Positions 9,210 through 22,540 of a stretch of 64,000 nt of DNA are shown piece after piece. The number at the start of each line of letters is the position of its first letter. The first letter of the stretch is position 1. This DNA comes from Dentipellis sp. KUC8613. Lineage: Eukaryota; Basidiomycota; Agaricomycetes; Russulales; Hericiaceae. Under the pieces are notes generated by a model. It worked only from the letters and a program-made list of their open reading frames with translations, searched no databases and had not been told where the DNA came from. The stretch covers positions 558,001-622,000 of the forward strand of contig NSJX01000006.1 in assembly GCA_002286715.1 (NCBI GenBank), given 5' to 3'. The translations under genes and the position numbers were made by a program.

Positions 9210-12200
9210 ATGGCCTCCAAACCAAAGGGCTTTGTCGCTTGGTACGACAGGCTCACCTCCTGGTCCGTCGAGGACCTCTTCGTCCGCCGCAGACCACCAG
9301 GCCCCCCTCGTTCCGTGTTCATCAACGAGCCCCTCCCCGACGACTATTACGATAAAAAACACAGAGTAACGAAAGACCATACCTATGCGACTAACCAGGT
9401 CATCACCTCCAAATACACCATCATCACCTTCCTCCCCCGCAACCTCCTCGAGCAGTTCCGTCGTATCGCAAACATGTACGTCCCCGTCTTCCCACTCCGC
9501 CCGTACGCACTCACGCCCGCCCCGCAGCTTCTTCGCAGCCATCGCTATCCTCCAGTTCTTCCACAAATTCTCTACCATCTCCCCCGGTCTTGTCATTCTC
9601 CCTCTAATCGTCGTCTGGGGCATTACTGCTCTCAAGGATGGCTATGAGGATGTCAAGCGCCATCAGTCCGACCGTCGTGTCAACTACTCCGAGACCCGCG
9701 TGCTCAACGCACCCGGTTGGCGCAACCCGAATCAGATGCAGGCAAAGTCTAAGACGTTTGTGCGCGCCCTCATTCGTCGTCGTGGCGGCAAGAAGAAGCG
9801 GGTGCAGAACCCGGGCCAGGCCGACGTGCAGATGCTTGAAGCGGCCGCCCCGCCAGAGGCAATCCAGGACGACGTCCCCATCGAGGACCCCGCCTCGCTC
9901 TACGGCGATGGCTCTCCTGAGGACGAATACGACGACGGTTTGCCCCCGCCCCCGCCCGAGGGAGGCGTTCACGTATTTGGTAAACATCACGGCCATGATC
10001 GCGCGCACTGGCACCGCACTATTTGGGAAGACGTCCGCGTGGGCGACATCGTCAAAATTGTCGACCACGACCAGGTTCCCGCCGACGTGCTCATCTGCGC
10101 CACCAGCGAGGACGAGAACGTCGCCTTCGTCGAGACCAAGAACCTGGACGGCGAGACGAACCTGAAGAGTAGGCATGCTGTGCCTGAGCTCACCCATATG
10201 CGCTCGGCCGCCGAGGCTGCCGACCCCACGACCACCACGTTCCATATCGACTGCGACCGCCCCGACCCGAACATGCACCGGCTCAACGCCGCTGTCGTGC
10301 TCCCCTCTGGCGACCGCATCCCCGTCGACCTCTCGATGACGCTCCTCCGTGGCACCGTGCTCCGCAACACGTCGTGGGTCATTGGTGTGGTCATGTACAC
10401 CGGCCTCGACACCAAGCTCGTGCTCAACGCCGGCGGCACGCCCAGCAAGCGCTCCAAAGTCGAACGCCAGATGAACCCCATGGTTTTCGCAAACTTGATC
10501 ATCCTCATGATCATGGCTGTTGTCTGTGCCATCGTCGACTCGGTGCTCGAACACAGGTACTACCCCCGAGGCGCTCTCTGGCTGTTCGCGGACGACCAGC
10601 CGGACGACAATCCCAGCATCAACGGGCTCGTTACATGGGCGTTCGCATGCATCACGTATGCCCCCCTCTCCTTCCTCCCCTTTTCCATGCGTTGACCGAT
10701 GTCATGACGTCCTCCCACAGCTTCCAGAACATCGTTCCGATCTCGCTCTACATTTCGATCGAGGTTGTGCGCACGTGTCAAGCGGCGTTCATCTACTTCG
10801 ACAAGGAAATCTGGTATGAGAAAACGGACCAGCCGACGCTCGCGCGTAGCTGGAACTTGTCGGATGACCTTGGGCAGATCGAGTACATCTTCTCTGACAA
10901 GACCGGCACGCTTACCCAGGTGCGTTGCCCCCTATCTACATTTTTATCGATAACTCATCGTCGGGTTCACACAGAATGCCATGGTGTTCCGCAGATGCAC
11001 AGTCGCCGGCAAGGTCTACCGCGGCGACGAGCCGTCCTCTGGCACCTCCGTCACGGAAGTGGACCTCGACAGCGATCTCGACAAGAAGAGGGAGACCTCG
11101 TCGTCGTCCTCGAACGCGCTCGACCGTGCCTTCTCCGCAACATCCGACAACGCGCGCTCCAGCATGCGCAAGGACGTACACTCCGTCGCCGACCCGCGCG
11201 ACGCAACCGGCATCAAGCTCTCCGGCGGCGTGCTCGAGCACTACCGCGACACCCTGCTCGCCGCGGACATCGCGACGTTCGCGGCGGCGCCCCCGTCGGA
11301 CGAGAAGGAGCGGCTGAACCGGTTCTGGTCGACGCTCGCGCTGTGCCACACCGTGCTCGCCGCGGTCGACCCGCAGAGCGGCGCGCTCGAGTACAAGGCG
11401 CAGAGCCCCGACGAGGCCGCGCTCGTGCAGGCCGCGGCGGACGTCGGGTTCGAGTTCCGCGGGCGCGACCGCGACGTGCTGTTCCTGCGCACGCCGTTCG
11501 AGGACGGGCTCGTGCGCTACCGGCTGCTCAACATCCTCGAGTTCACGAGCGCGCGCAAGCGCATGAGCATCGTCGTGCGGCGGCTGTCCGACTCGGCGAA
11601 GCTCGACGACGAGGACGAGGCGTACGGCCCGCTGCTGCTGCTCACCAAGGGCGCGGACAGCGTCATCTTCGAGCGCCTCGCGGCGGCGGAGCAGGCGGGC
11701 GCGCTCAAGGAGACCGTCGCGAGCCAGCTGGACGAGTTCGCGCGCGAGGGCCTGCGCACGCTCACGCTCGCGTACCGCAACGTCGACGCGGCGGAGTACG
11801 ACAGCTGGGCGCGCCGGTACCAGGCGGCGAATGCGGAGATCGACGAGCGCGAGGAGAAGGTGGAGGCCGTCGCCGGCGAGCTCGAGCGCGACCTGCTCCT
11901 GCTCGGCGCGACGGCCATCGAGGACCGCCTCCAGGACGGCGTGCCCGAGGCGATTGCGGATTTGAAGAAGGCGGGGATCAAGATCTGGGTCGCGACGGGC
12001 GATAAGCTCGAGACTGCCATCGGTAAGCGCGTTCAATTCAGTCGCTGCGGAGGCATTTATTCTGTGCGTCGGTGCTGACTCTCGCGCTTGCGCCGCAGCG
12101 ATCGGCCACAGCACGAACCTGATCGGCGCGGACTCGAACATCATCATCATCCGCGGGACGAGCCACGAGGAGACGAACGCGCGCACGATCTACGCGCAGA

Positions 12201-14267
12201 TGCTGCGCGCGGCGGAGGAGTACTTCCCCGAGAGCGACATCCTCGAGGACCCGTTCGTCGACGCGGAGGTGCTCGGCGAGGTCGACGCCTCCGCGCGCAC
12301 GCGCCGCACTTCGTTCGGTGGGCATAATCCGCTGCGCAGGGTCCAGACGGGCGTATCGAGCATCGTCGGGTCCAACAATGGGCAGCGCCCGGGTGGATAC
12401 GTCTTGGTTATTGATGGATTGGCATTGAACGATGTGAGTTCCTTTCTTATACCGCAATGTTGGTTAGAACTGACACGTATCCGGGAATGTAGGCACTCAG
12501 CGACGAGAGACATAAGCACCTCCTGCTGAAGCTCGCGATGCTCTGCGAGGGCGTGGTCTGCTGCCGCACGTCGCCGAAGCAGAAGGCGCTCATCGTGCAC
12601 CTCGTCAAGGACGGCATCGGCGCCATGACCCTCGCGATCGGCGACGGCGCGAACGACGTGAGCATGATCCAGGCTGCGGACGTCGGCGTCGGCATCTCCG
12701 GCGAGGAGGGCCTGCAGGCCGTCAACTCGTCCGACTACGCGATCGCGCAGTTCCGCTTCTTGAAGCGCTTGTTGCTCGTCCACGGGCACTGGTCGTACGC
12801 GCGCAACGGGAACATGTGAGTCGCCTTTTGACTGCGAGCGTGCGGGACGGTTGCTGATGCGGACTTGTTCCGGGGAACAGGATCGTGAACTTCTTCTACA
12901 AAAATATCATCTGTATTGGCGTACTTTGGTGGTTCCAGATCTACGACGCTTGGTCTTCGGCCTAGTGAGTTCCATTGCTTCCCAAGCTGCTTCTTGGCCC
13001 GCGGAGCTGATCGTCGCCACGCGCTTTGTGCTATAGTGTATTCGAGTACACGTACCTGCTCTTCTGGAACTCGTTCTGGACGCTGTGTCCCGTCATTGCG
13101 ATTGGCCTCTTCGATCGCATTGTTGGTGCGTCTTACCTCCCATACGCGCGCAGCCCCGAGTATATGCTGACGTTTGTGGTCTTGGCTGTAGACGACCATG
13201 TCCTGATGGCCTTACCCCAGCTTTACAGCTTCGGACGGGAAGGCAGGTGGTTCGGGTTCACGCAGTTCGCGATATATATGCTGGACGGGGTCGTCCAGGT
13301 ACGCGTCTTTGCTTCTTTTCCCCCTGTTCATTTGCCGACATTGACGTGCCTTGCGTCTCGCGTCGCGCCGCTTCTAGTCTGCGATCATCTTCTTCTTGGT
13401 CTTGTACGCGTATTTCACACCGACAGCGCGTAACGACGGGTGGGCCGTTGGCCAGTTCGAGTTCTCGACGGTGCGTCTTTTTCGCAACGAGTCGAGTTCT
13501 GGGGAGTGGAGCTGATTTTTGTCGAAATTTTCTGCAGGTCATGGCCATTTCCGCCGTCATGGCAGCGAACTTGTTCAATGGAATGAATACTAACGTATGG
13601 ACTGGATGGGTCTTCTTTGCGGTGTTCATCGGCATAGTCCTTGTTTGGGCATATACTGTACGTCTCCACTTACTTTTTTCCCGCTTACCCGTTCTGACCT
13701 GATGCATTCGCGTTTTCCCAGGCTATCTACTCCATCATCTCGCCCGGCTGGTTCGTCACGCCCGTGTTCGGAAACGACAGCTTCCTCTTCCCCTCCGCGC
13801 TATTCTGGTTCGGGATCACGCTCACGCTGCTGCTCTCCCTCGCCCCGCGCTACATCTACAAGGCATGGGAGTTCGGCTTCCACCCGAACGACGTCGACAT
13901 CATGCGCTGGAACCACAAGCTCAACCCGCACCTCGACATCGAGCGCGCAGCGTACCTGCTCGGCAGCCGCGACGACCTCAGCGTGCCCATGGTTCCGCTC
14001 GCGCCGTACGGCACGCACGCCACCGCGGCGTCGACGCTCGCGCGCGGCAGTCAGATCGACATGTCGACGGGCCTGCGCTCGCAGAGCCGTGGTTACGACT
14101 TTGCGCAGGAGGAGAATGGCGTCGCGATGCGCAGGATGCAGAGCAATCTGAGCGGCGCGCCCGCGTCTGCGAGGCACGAACGCAAGTCGACGCGCGGCAG
14201 CCAGCTGCTCGCGACGATACGCCGTCCGTTGCGCCGCAAGCGGCCGCCCACCATGAGTGAGGAGTGA
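9210..14267 (+). CDS. DNF1: P4-type phospholipid-transporting ATPase (flippase), Dnf1/Dnf2 class
   Basis: Twelve exons (9210-9475, 9528-10655, 10721-10919, 10975-12022, 12099-12433, 12493-12815, 12881-12964, 13037-13125, 13192-13298, 13378-13470, 13538-13657, 13722-14267) give 1445 residues. P4-ATPases flip phospholipids from the outer to the cytosolic leaflet of the plasma and Golgi membranes. Visible motifs: actuator [16 protein letters not shown] in membrane segment 4 ([12 protein letters not shown]), phosphorylation site DKTGTLTQN (Asp near residue 524), [10 protein letters not shown], and hinge [11 protein letters not shown]. About ten membrane segments are present. A long acidic insertion follows the second segment, as in Dnf1/2. 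The C-terminus is basic and Ser/Arg-rich with several possible kinase sites. Class is well supported; Dnf1 versus Dnf2 is not decided, and a CDC50 partner is not in the window. Confidence 0.93.
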
Positions 14268-14986
14268 GCGGCGAGACTTTTCAGTTATGTTTTCCTTTTT
14301 TTGCTTTTTTCGTATTCGTGTTTGCAGCTACGTTTTTTTTTGCCTTAATCTTTTCTGTTCTTCGTCGGTGTCCGGTGTTGTGGAATCGGAACAGGAACAG
14401 GAACAGGTGGACACTTTCCGGTGCACATACTCATCCCTATCCTCCCTCCTCCCTCCCTCCCACATCCCTTCATCTGTCCGCCACCCACCGCCCGCCATCT
14501 TGACGCTGCAGTACTTACTTACTCCAGCTCGTGCCCTTCATTCGACCTTCACGCCCACCCCCGCCCTGTCCTGCGTCCTGCGTCTGCTCATATCTATCTA
14601 TCTCTCTATCCATCCGATATCGATCTCCCGTCTGCATCTGTTGTATTGTACTTAGGTTCTGGTTTCCCCGCATTGGCACGCTCCCGCATCCGCTCCCGTC
14701 GCTTCGAGACCGCTGTTGTTGGCACCACTAGTAGATTTCACGAATTTAACGCATAAATCCAATCTAATTCGTTCCATATCTGCTTACGTTGCGATGATGT
14801 GTGAGTATCTTGTATACTGAATGTCTTGGTGCGGAGCGGCTGTAGAATACTGTACAAGACTAAGATTCGAAGGAAAATGCACGACGCGAATAACTGTAAA
14901 AGACCCAGGACTAGCGAATAAATCAACAATAAAAATGACAGCTCTATGATAGTAAGTGTGGCCCATCCGGATCCAGATGCCCGACG
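14268..14986. other. Convergent 3' region between the flippase and FAN1 genes
   Basis: About 0.7 kb of T- and C-rich sequence with a short (GGAACA)n tract near 14390-14410 and long pyrimidine runs. It presumably holds both 3' UTRs and poly(A) signals. No gene is seen. Confidence 0.5.
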
Positions 14987-17900
14987 TTACGAGGACTGCG
15001 ACGACTCAGGCACCACCGCGCCCCGCTTGCGCAACCGCCTCTTCTCCGGCGACACAGACGCAGACGCACGTTTCGGCGACGCCACGCGCACGCGCTTCGG
15101 CGACGGCGGGCCATACAGCCCGTCCGACTCGTCCGCGGAGCGCTTCCTGCCGAGCGGGTGTCCGTGTTTGCCTTGACCTTTGCCTTGACCCTGCTGCTGC
15201 TGGCTGCTCTCCGGACTCGGCGGGGACGACTGTGGAGGGGGCGCTGGAGGGTCGATGACAGACGGGCCATCGAGGTACTGCGACTCGTTGAGCTCGTCTT
15301 CCTCCTCGGACTCGGGCTCCGTGTCCGTATTCGAGTCCGACTCGAGCTCGCGCTGCCGTGTCCGCCCGCGCGTCTTGCGCTTCGGGCCCGGGGGCCGTCC
15401 CCTGCCGCGTTTGGTCGCGCTGGGGTTTGCGCTGTCCTCGACGAGGCAGACTTCGACTGCGACGCCGGCGCGGAGGAGCACGTCGATCCAGACCTGTGGG
15501 AGCCGGCGTGAGTGAAGTGGAGGGGTGGTGTGTAACGTTTGTATTTACCTTCTGGTTCTCCTGTAGTGTGTCCCCTGGACCTTTCACCTCGACAAACTTG
15601 CAGAGCTTGTCCTCCGTGTGCCACAAGAAGAGATCTGGAACACCGGCTCGTCGTTGGGCGTAGTCCTCGCAGAACAGGCGGCATATCGTGGCCAACGCCT
15701 TGCCGTCGAACAACTACATAAAAGACGTCAGCAACGTAACGCGGAGCAAGTCACTGTGCCAAAAACTCACCTCGACGACCTGTAGCAGGTCCTCCCGAGG
15801 AAACAGGTCCCACCGCACGCCCACACACCACGTCTTCTTCTCCCTATGCTGCTCGTCCACAGTCTGGAGAATCTGGCGCGCGGACCCCTCCTCGAGCTCA
15901 AGGAGGCGCTTCTCAATGAGTTCTTGGCGAGAGTAGAAGAATGTGTCCTCGGCGATGTCGAGCGGCGCGGATTGGTATGGCGTCTCAAATGCCCCTGGAA
16001 TGGGTGCGAAGATCACATCCCAGAAGAGGAGGCCAAAGAGCGTGCTGACGATACTGCCCTCGCAGTGGTACCTGTACGCAAGATGAGATGGATGCAGCCC
16101 AAGATTAGTGGCTATATGCGCACCCTTTGAATCCATCGTCCTCGTAGCTCTGCAAGGCCAAGATCTCAACAGAGACGATCTCGTCGCCGCGTCCCTTCCA
16201 TTGCGATTTCCCCTTCGGTTCTTGCGGCTAACCGATAGACCCATCAGCCTCCCGACTCAGTTTTCAAAAAAAATGCCGTGTGGGCAATCTCACCTCAAGC
16301 TTCACTTTCATCGTGCCCTTCTCCGCCTTCACGCTCGCCTTCTTCACCGGGTACACCAGCTGGCTCTGCACGCCCTTCTTCGGCGACTCGAGTTCCCCCG
16401 CAGCCTTCGCCGTACGGAGCAACTTGTCGAGGACCAAGCCCATGCGCACACGCTCACCCCGTAGCGTTACGTTCTTGCACTTCTCGAGACGGCCATCGAT
16501 CGAGTGGCGCTGGTCAAGCGGCATCTGGAGCTTCTTCTCGAGTTTCGTGAGTCGGCGCTCGAGTTTCGGGCGATACACTACATGAAGCCAGCAGTCGTAA
16601 ATTTCATGCTCGTATTAAGCGTGAAACGCGAGAAGAAATGCCTACCGAGATGTGTATCTGGATCCTCCAGGCCTTCGATGACAGCAACGTATGCCCGCTC
16701 GTAATTTACCTTGGTGTGCGGCATATGCGTGGTCAGGATCAGGGCGCGCCGTTCGTGCCATCGACCGCGGCGGCCACGGCGCCAACGCGTTTGGGCGAGC
16801 AGCTGCTCGAGCACATCCAGTTCCTCGTCGTATTTCTTCAGCCAGCCCAGCGCGTCGGCGCCTTTATGGACGATACGTGTGAGGACGTGACCTGTATCAG
16901 TGAAAAGTGGTGAGCACCTCCTTCGTACTGTAGATGAAGGGAGGCAAATCGTGCATACCAGCATCAAAACGCTCCAAGCCCGGTGTTCGGCAGTCCTCTT
17001 CGGGCTTGACCGCGACCAAGGCCTTCCACTCGTCAAACACCTCGCGGAACTTCTTCGTGATGACATGCGCGTCCTTCTCCCTCGCAGTCTCACACTCCTC
17101 CTCCACCTCCATCTCCGCATTCTCCTTCTCCTCATCCCCCGCGGCCGCAGCTGCGCCGCGCGTTTTCCGTTCTGAGGTGCTGGTGCTGGTGTTGGCGTTG
17201 GCGTTGGGGCCGGGGGTGGCGCTGAGGACGGAGCGAGAGCGCGCTCGGGCGGACGCAGGCGACGAGCCCTCGAAGAGGCCGTCGATTTCCGCCTCGATGG
17301 TGAGCGCGCGCTCGTACGCGAGGAGCTCGGCTCGCGTGAGCCAGACATTGGGCGTGCGGATGTATTCGTAGGCTGGGTATGTGCGCTTGCGACAGCTTGA
17401 GAGGATGGAGGGCGTGAGGATGGTGGGGGTATCTTGTGTACTGCACAAATAAGGAACACGTTGAGCGCTAGAATATAGCTATGGTTAGAGAATAGATCGT
17501 TTACCATCGGAAATAAACGAGGTTGATGCGACGGAAGAACGTGAAAACTGCGGGGTTGATACGAATACATGCGCCTGCGTGGGGGAACCATATTGAGCGC
17601 GACCTACACAAAACCCGAAAAACTAATTAGACCGACCTAATTGCTTCAGAACCAACTCTCGAAGGCGGTCGAGCTGTGTCTTCTTCTTGCCAATGGCGAA
17701 GGACGAAAGTGTCGACTGCTTGAGGTTGGATTTCGATTTCGCCTTGTGCTTTCCTTTGCCTTTCTTGTCAACGACAGGGAAGGGGAGTGTAGTCTGTGTA
17801 GAGGACGACGAAAGAAGTGATGCAACAATTGTATTTCGCTGTTTCAAGATCGCAAGGAGTCAGAATCATTCTTTGACAACCGAGATTTATATGTACGAAC

Positions 17901-18901
17901 CCTCTGAGAGGCCTTTATCTTCATTTGTTTGGCGAGTGCCTTGAGTTCGTCGGCAGTGAGACAGTCGAGCAACTCGACCAGCTCAGCGTGACTCTCGTCT
18001 TCCGCGAAGAACGACAAATCCCCGGTGTCCAGGTCTTCGTACGTATCCTGGCTGTAAACCAAGATTTCGCTCTCTTCCCTCTTGATTTGGACGCTGTCCA
18101 CCTCCATCTCAACTGGCGGAGTCCGTGGGTTTGAAGGTCCCGCTACAGGCTGCTCCTCGCCAGCGACACTGGAAGAAACGTGTGTCCCTTCGCGCTCGTC
18201 GTCCGTGGGATATTGCAATTCCATGATGTCGTCTGAGATGTCGTCGAGTGTTAAGTCGATCACTTCTCTCTCCTCACGCCGGTCGGCCTGCCGCTCCCGC
18301 TCTCTCTCCTTCTCCTTCTCCGCCTCTCTCTCCACTTCCTTCCTCACACTCTCCTCCACCGCCGTGCCGCACAATTTCCGCAGTGTGCATATAATCTTGC
18401 TGACCGACCCAAGTTCGGATTCGAACTTCAGCGAGGATTGACGGTGCCATTTTCCAGGCTTGCGGAGGCACAGACGGATGAGCAAGTATCGTTCGGGGTC
18501 TGCATGCGAAGGTCAATAGCTTAATATATGCGCTCGAAATCGAACAAATTTGGACAAGGTCAGGCTTACATGTGAGCTCCACGAATTTCTTCAGAAAAGC
18601 CATCTCGACCTTGCTTATAAGGTGGTCCTCGTACTTCGCGACGTCATTCAGCATCTCTGCGACAACCTGCGGGCTCAGCGGACATCCGGAGCTGAGAGAA
18701 TTTGAAGATAGACTTACGTTCAAATAGTCTGACATACATAGACAGTTGCTCGCCATTCTCCCCCGTTACTCGATACTCTGGATAGCTCTCATCTTCAAGC
18801 TCTTCGTGAGAGCCGGCTGCAATGGTACGTGTGCCATGGTCGTTACCCCCTTCGTAGACGAGCGACTGGGCTTGGGCATGAGAGGGCGAACCAGGGGGCA
18901 T
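14987..18901 (-). CDS. FAN1: FAN1-type structure-specific nuclease with VRR-NUC domain
   Basis: Twelve exons (18901-18718, 18656-18570, 18499-17901, 17838-17657, 17603-17505, 17440-16959, 16891-16646, 16577-16294, 16227-16124, 16071-15771, 15713-15549, 15493-14987) join to 1079 residues. FAN1 cleaves 5' flaps and acts in interstrand crosslink repair. Order of parts: SMYVRLFEQMLNDV and LIRLCLRKPGKW (the FAN1 N-terminal region), an acidic linker, a SAP-like helix pair (LTADELKALAKQMKIK), the helical middle region, and the C-terminal VRR-NUC domain with RAGVPDLFLW and KFVEVKGPGD, giving the PD-(D/E)XK residues. The N-terminal UBZ zinc finger of animal FAN1 is absent, as in other fungi. After the nuclease there is a basic/acidic tail of about 140 residues with GRGRPPGPKRK. 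The intron between exons 4 and 5 was placed at donor GTTGGT to keep frame and a normal length. Confidence 0.9.
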
Positions 18902-20167
18902 TGGAATCGTGCGAGATAGTGATGCGCGAGGTTCTAGACTTGTTGAAGTTTAAGGGGGGTACTAGTGTTAATGGTTTGAGTTGATTTTTGTGGTTGCAGG
19001 GAGGTTACGCGGGGATGGTGGTAGAGGGGCGAAGGAGAGCGTTGTGGGCGAGCACAAGCTCCTGCGAACTCGACGCGTCTCAGAACGCGGTCACGACATC
19101 TGCCGGCCCGATCTAGTTGCAGCCTTTGTTCTCTCAGTTCTGCTCACACCTTGGTTTTGCGCTTTGAGGATTGCATATGGGATATCTTGCATAGAGGAGA
19201 TTCTGGACACGCGCATAAACCGGTTGACATTGTGATGGGACATTTACTGAGTCATTTTCGGCTCGCAGTGAAATAATGAAGCTTTGCCACAAAAGACAAA
19301 CAACGCGCAAACACCATCGGCAGGTGTTCGCCACGGCGCCTGTTCACTTGCAATACCCTTCTCATTTCTGCATCTGCCAGGACTTGCCCCTCAAGCCTAC
19401 GGATCCCCTCGCCGCTTGGGAAATGCGGCTTCCCAGAACCCGCACCTCTTCGACATGCACGGTAGTATGCGTTTATTTAGAATGATATCTACCTTATTGT
19501 CAGGCGAAAGGCACCATCCTCGATGGATGATGTGAACACGACGTTGAAACAATCACTTTTGCTGGGATCTACAGGGACATCGGGTTCCATTCACCACCGT
19601 GTGGGTCCGTGACTAGGATTGTGTGTCCGAGGCGAACGGACGCCCGCTGGCTTCGTTCGGAGTTCCTGTCATGTCAATGCTGAAACGCTCTGCCTTCATC
19701 TGTTCGCCTCCTCTTGTCTGACTAGAATCGCAGATATCTACTACCCTTGGCCCTCTGAAATGCATGGCAAACTTATGTTTGCAATGGCACGAGGTGAGTC
19801 GGACCTCCGCTAGCCTACATCAAGCGGCAATGCTTGCAAGGACTGTTCCTACGTATAACTCCCTGGCCTCATCGCATGATGATGGGATGTGTCCCTCAGC
19901 AGTGCCTCGCAGACACTTCTGACCATCAGAATTCCTTTTTGTCTTTCTATGCGCCTCCGCTGTCTCCTAGCACCCGTCAGCGGCATCTCATGTCCTGCTT
20001 CCCCTCTTAAGCACGGGTTCCTACATCGTCTTCCTCTGGCCAGAGTCCCCTCCTCTCCCCCTGCTGTGTCTATACCCCCTTCTCCTTCACCTTTGTCTCG
20101 GAGTCTCCGGCAGCCCATTCCTTATCACCATATTCTCACCCCCATCGAGGCCCGCCTATCTCAAGAC
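18902..20167. other. Intergenic region between FAN1 and a small hypothetical gene
   Basis: About 1.27 kb with no convincing coding sequence; short frames only. From about 19890 to 20160 the plus strand is pyrimidine-rich and probably forms the leader and promoter of the gene starting at 20168. It also serves as the FAN1 promoter (FAN1 starts at 18901, opposite strand). Confidence 0.4.
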
Positions 20168-20824
20168 ATGGGTAACTCAGATTCGGACGGCACCCCTTGC
20201 GCATGCACGAACTCTCGCTTGACAGCTGCTGTCGTAATGTCCTGTCTCACCACATGCATGTTCTGCGCCCTCGTTCTATATCTGCTACGCCACCGCATTC
20301 AAGGATACTTGGTGCGCAAGTCACGAGAACGACAAATAGGTACGCCCCAAGGTACCCGGCGGCTTGCCACCCACGTTCTAATCCGATGACGACCAGAGCC
20401 CTTCACACTATTCTCACCCATGCATGTGCATCCCGCGACGGCCCCCAGACCCCCGGAGAGAAGCACAGAGAAGGGCGCATTCATCCCTCCTAGGTCCTCG
20501 CCGCTCAGCTTCAAATGCCGGGACACCCGTGTTACCCCGCCGTCTTCGAGCCCCGTCCATCGTATGCCGACGGGCGCAGCGCCACCCGCCACCTTCGTCT
20601 ACAACCTCCGGCCGCCTGTCAGCTCTAGCTCTATAGGCTCCGCCGCGCCCCTGCTGTATGATGCGCTTCCTGTGTCGTACCGCCGCGGCCCGTCGCCGTA
20701 TGAGAGTGGCCGAACGTCGGCCGCTATGCAGTCTTCGACGCTGCACGGCCTGGTGTCTAGCGGTGGGACGCGGTTTGGGCCGGATCCCGTGTCGTCGTTC
20801 CCAACGTGCCATGTCCGAGGCTGA
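20168..20824 (+). CDS. Small hypothetical protein with one membrane segment and a proline/serine-rich tail
   Basis: Two exons (20168-20339 and 20397-20824) give 199 residues. The intron has donor GTACGC and acceptor CAG and keeps the frame. Residues 1-17 are hydrophilic with two Cys; residues about 18-40 form one hydrophobic segment containing MSCLTTCMFCALVLYLL, followed by the basic stretch RHRIQGYLVRKSRERQ. By the positive-inside rule the tail would be cytosolic. The remainder is Pro/Ser/Arg-rich, with APPATFVYNLRPP and SYRRGPSPYESGR, and looks disordered. I recognise no family; single-pass proteins of this shape are common in Agaricomycetes. A pyrimidine-rich leader precedes the ATG. The frame is open further upstream but no in-frame ATG is better placed. 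Confidence 0.5.
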
Positions 20825-22540
20825 GCCGCCTCACGCCCCCTTCGACCCCGTCTTCTCGTCTTTCCTTTTCCTGGAGCATCTTGACGCGAACGATTGACAT
20901 TGCCTCGTTTGCTTCTTGGGACTTTTCGCTTCCGCTTATCGTTATTCACCATTAGGACCCTTCCGCCAGTGCACGCACACTGCCGCCAGCCTCGAGCTCA
21001 CTCCCTTATCGCATCATCTGAATCATCATCGCCTTATAGTTCCAAGTCCATAATAATATCCGTCCCGCGCCGCCTCCAGCACCTCTCCATATGTATATCT
21101 CTCAGCACCTCCGCATCCTGCTCGAACATACGAACTCACGATTATACTTACTTATTGTAGTTACATTTACTGTTACATATGAATCAACGAATCATTGACG
21201 ATCCAGCAGCGCTATCGCATAGCCTGTGATAGCTTGTGTACGATGCAGATGGAGATGGGACTGCCAAAGAGTCTTGTTGCTTGCCTGTTGAGCTCGAGGG
21301 GACATCTGCACGACGCACAAGCAACTCCGCCGAAGTGATACCTCATCAGGCTTGATCGCACGGAAAGATCTCTTGCGCGACGAGGTGGCGGAGGAAGGAC
21401 GGTCGATGCATTGCTGATCCTTTGAATACGAGTGTACCATGTGCCGCCTCATCGCCCTGAGCGGGAAACATGCAGCTGCACGACACACGGATGATGCTGG
21501 CGCTGGAGAACACCGATGGAAGAAGACAGCCGCAGGACTGGCGCTCGCGAACACGAATGCGTCTCGCGTTCAGACATCGAAGAGATCCACGAGGCAGGGC
21601 GACGGATCGAAGCGGTACCATGGAAGACAAGAGCTTCCTTGTTCCGACGGTTAGTCAGGCTGCCAAAAGACGTGCGCCAGGAACAACGATGACGCCAGAA
21701 CACCCTGAGACCATAGCAAAGAGCCTTTGAAAAATATTTCCAATGGTGAGCGTTTGGACCGCCTGACGACGAAAAAGATCCGGGATCAGTTGAACGCCAT
21801 CTTCCTTTGTCTACGTCGAGGTGTTGTGAAAGAAACAGGCAGGGAAGGCTATCGGCAGAGATCGCAAGACAAAGAGAACTGTGCGCTCGGAGGGGCAGGT
21901 TTCTGAGCCCCGACGTCGCTACCTTCTCGACGTTGACTGACGGAGTGGTCGACGTTGACCAGATATGCGCTGAGAAACGTTCAAATGCACGTACTGAGTA
22001 CAAGGTTTCTTACTTGAAGAACAAAGGATCTGCCGAGGTTAGGGTTGTGAAGTACACAAACACGACGAGCACAAAGGCTGCTTTGTGCCGTGTAGAGAAA
22101 GCGGTGCGCGCAGCACTAAGGGTTCCATTCCCTTGATGCCTAGAAAGGTTCTTGCGTTTGTGCAGAATCCAAAACCTCGAGGTCCACGGCGAAGACGTAG
22201 ACCGATGCACGTTCTCCTCCACAAACCTACGATGTTGCTTGAGACTGACATGTCCCGCCGGGTGTGTATCTCATTACCTAGCTCCCAATCAGTATCCAGG
22301 TCCCGCATCTACGAGTGTAGAAAGGCAAGTCTTAGCGGCATCCTAAGTCACTGGGCGCCTGTCTATGCACGAGATGTACCACAAAGAATGCTTTCATCGT
22401 AGTTGAAAGAGGAAACAACCCCTTCCTTTTTCGCGATCATAGCCAGGGATGTCGAAAGGCAACAAACATATATTGTACGCGTCTCCGTGCAGGGGGGAGG
22501 TCCTTATAAACCTCTGTCTCTGCACCGTATACGTCCACCA
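20825..22540. other. Gene-poor interval
   Basis: About 1.7 kb. Frames of 90-185 codons occur on both strands (21449-22003 minus, 21807-22136 plus), but they overlap, contain no recognisable domain and cannot be extended with good splice sites. A TATAAA near 22505 precedes the possible transcript at 22541-23280. Confidence 0.35.

Noticed and set aside
9604..10554. 316-codon open frame on the minus strand
   Set aside because: Antisense to flippase exon 2; Val/Asp/His-rich mirror of the coding strand.
10936..12186. 416-codon open frame on the minus strand
   Set aside because: It is antisense to the conserved flippase exon 4. The long frame results from the GC-rich codon pattern, and the translation is Arg/Ala/Leu low-complexity without a domain.
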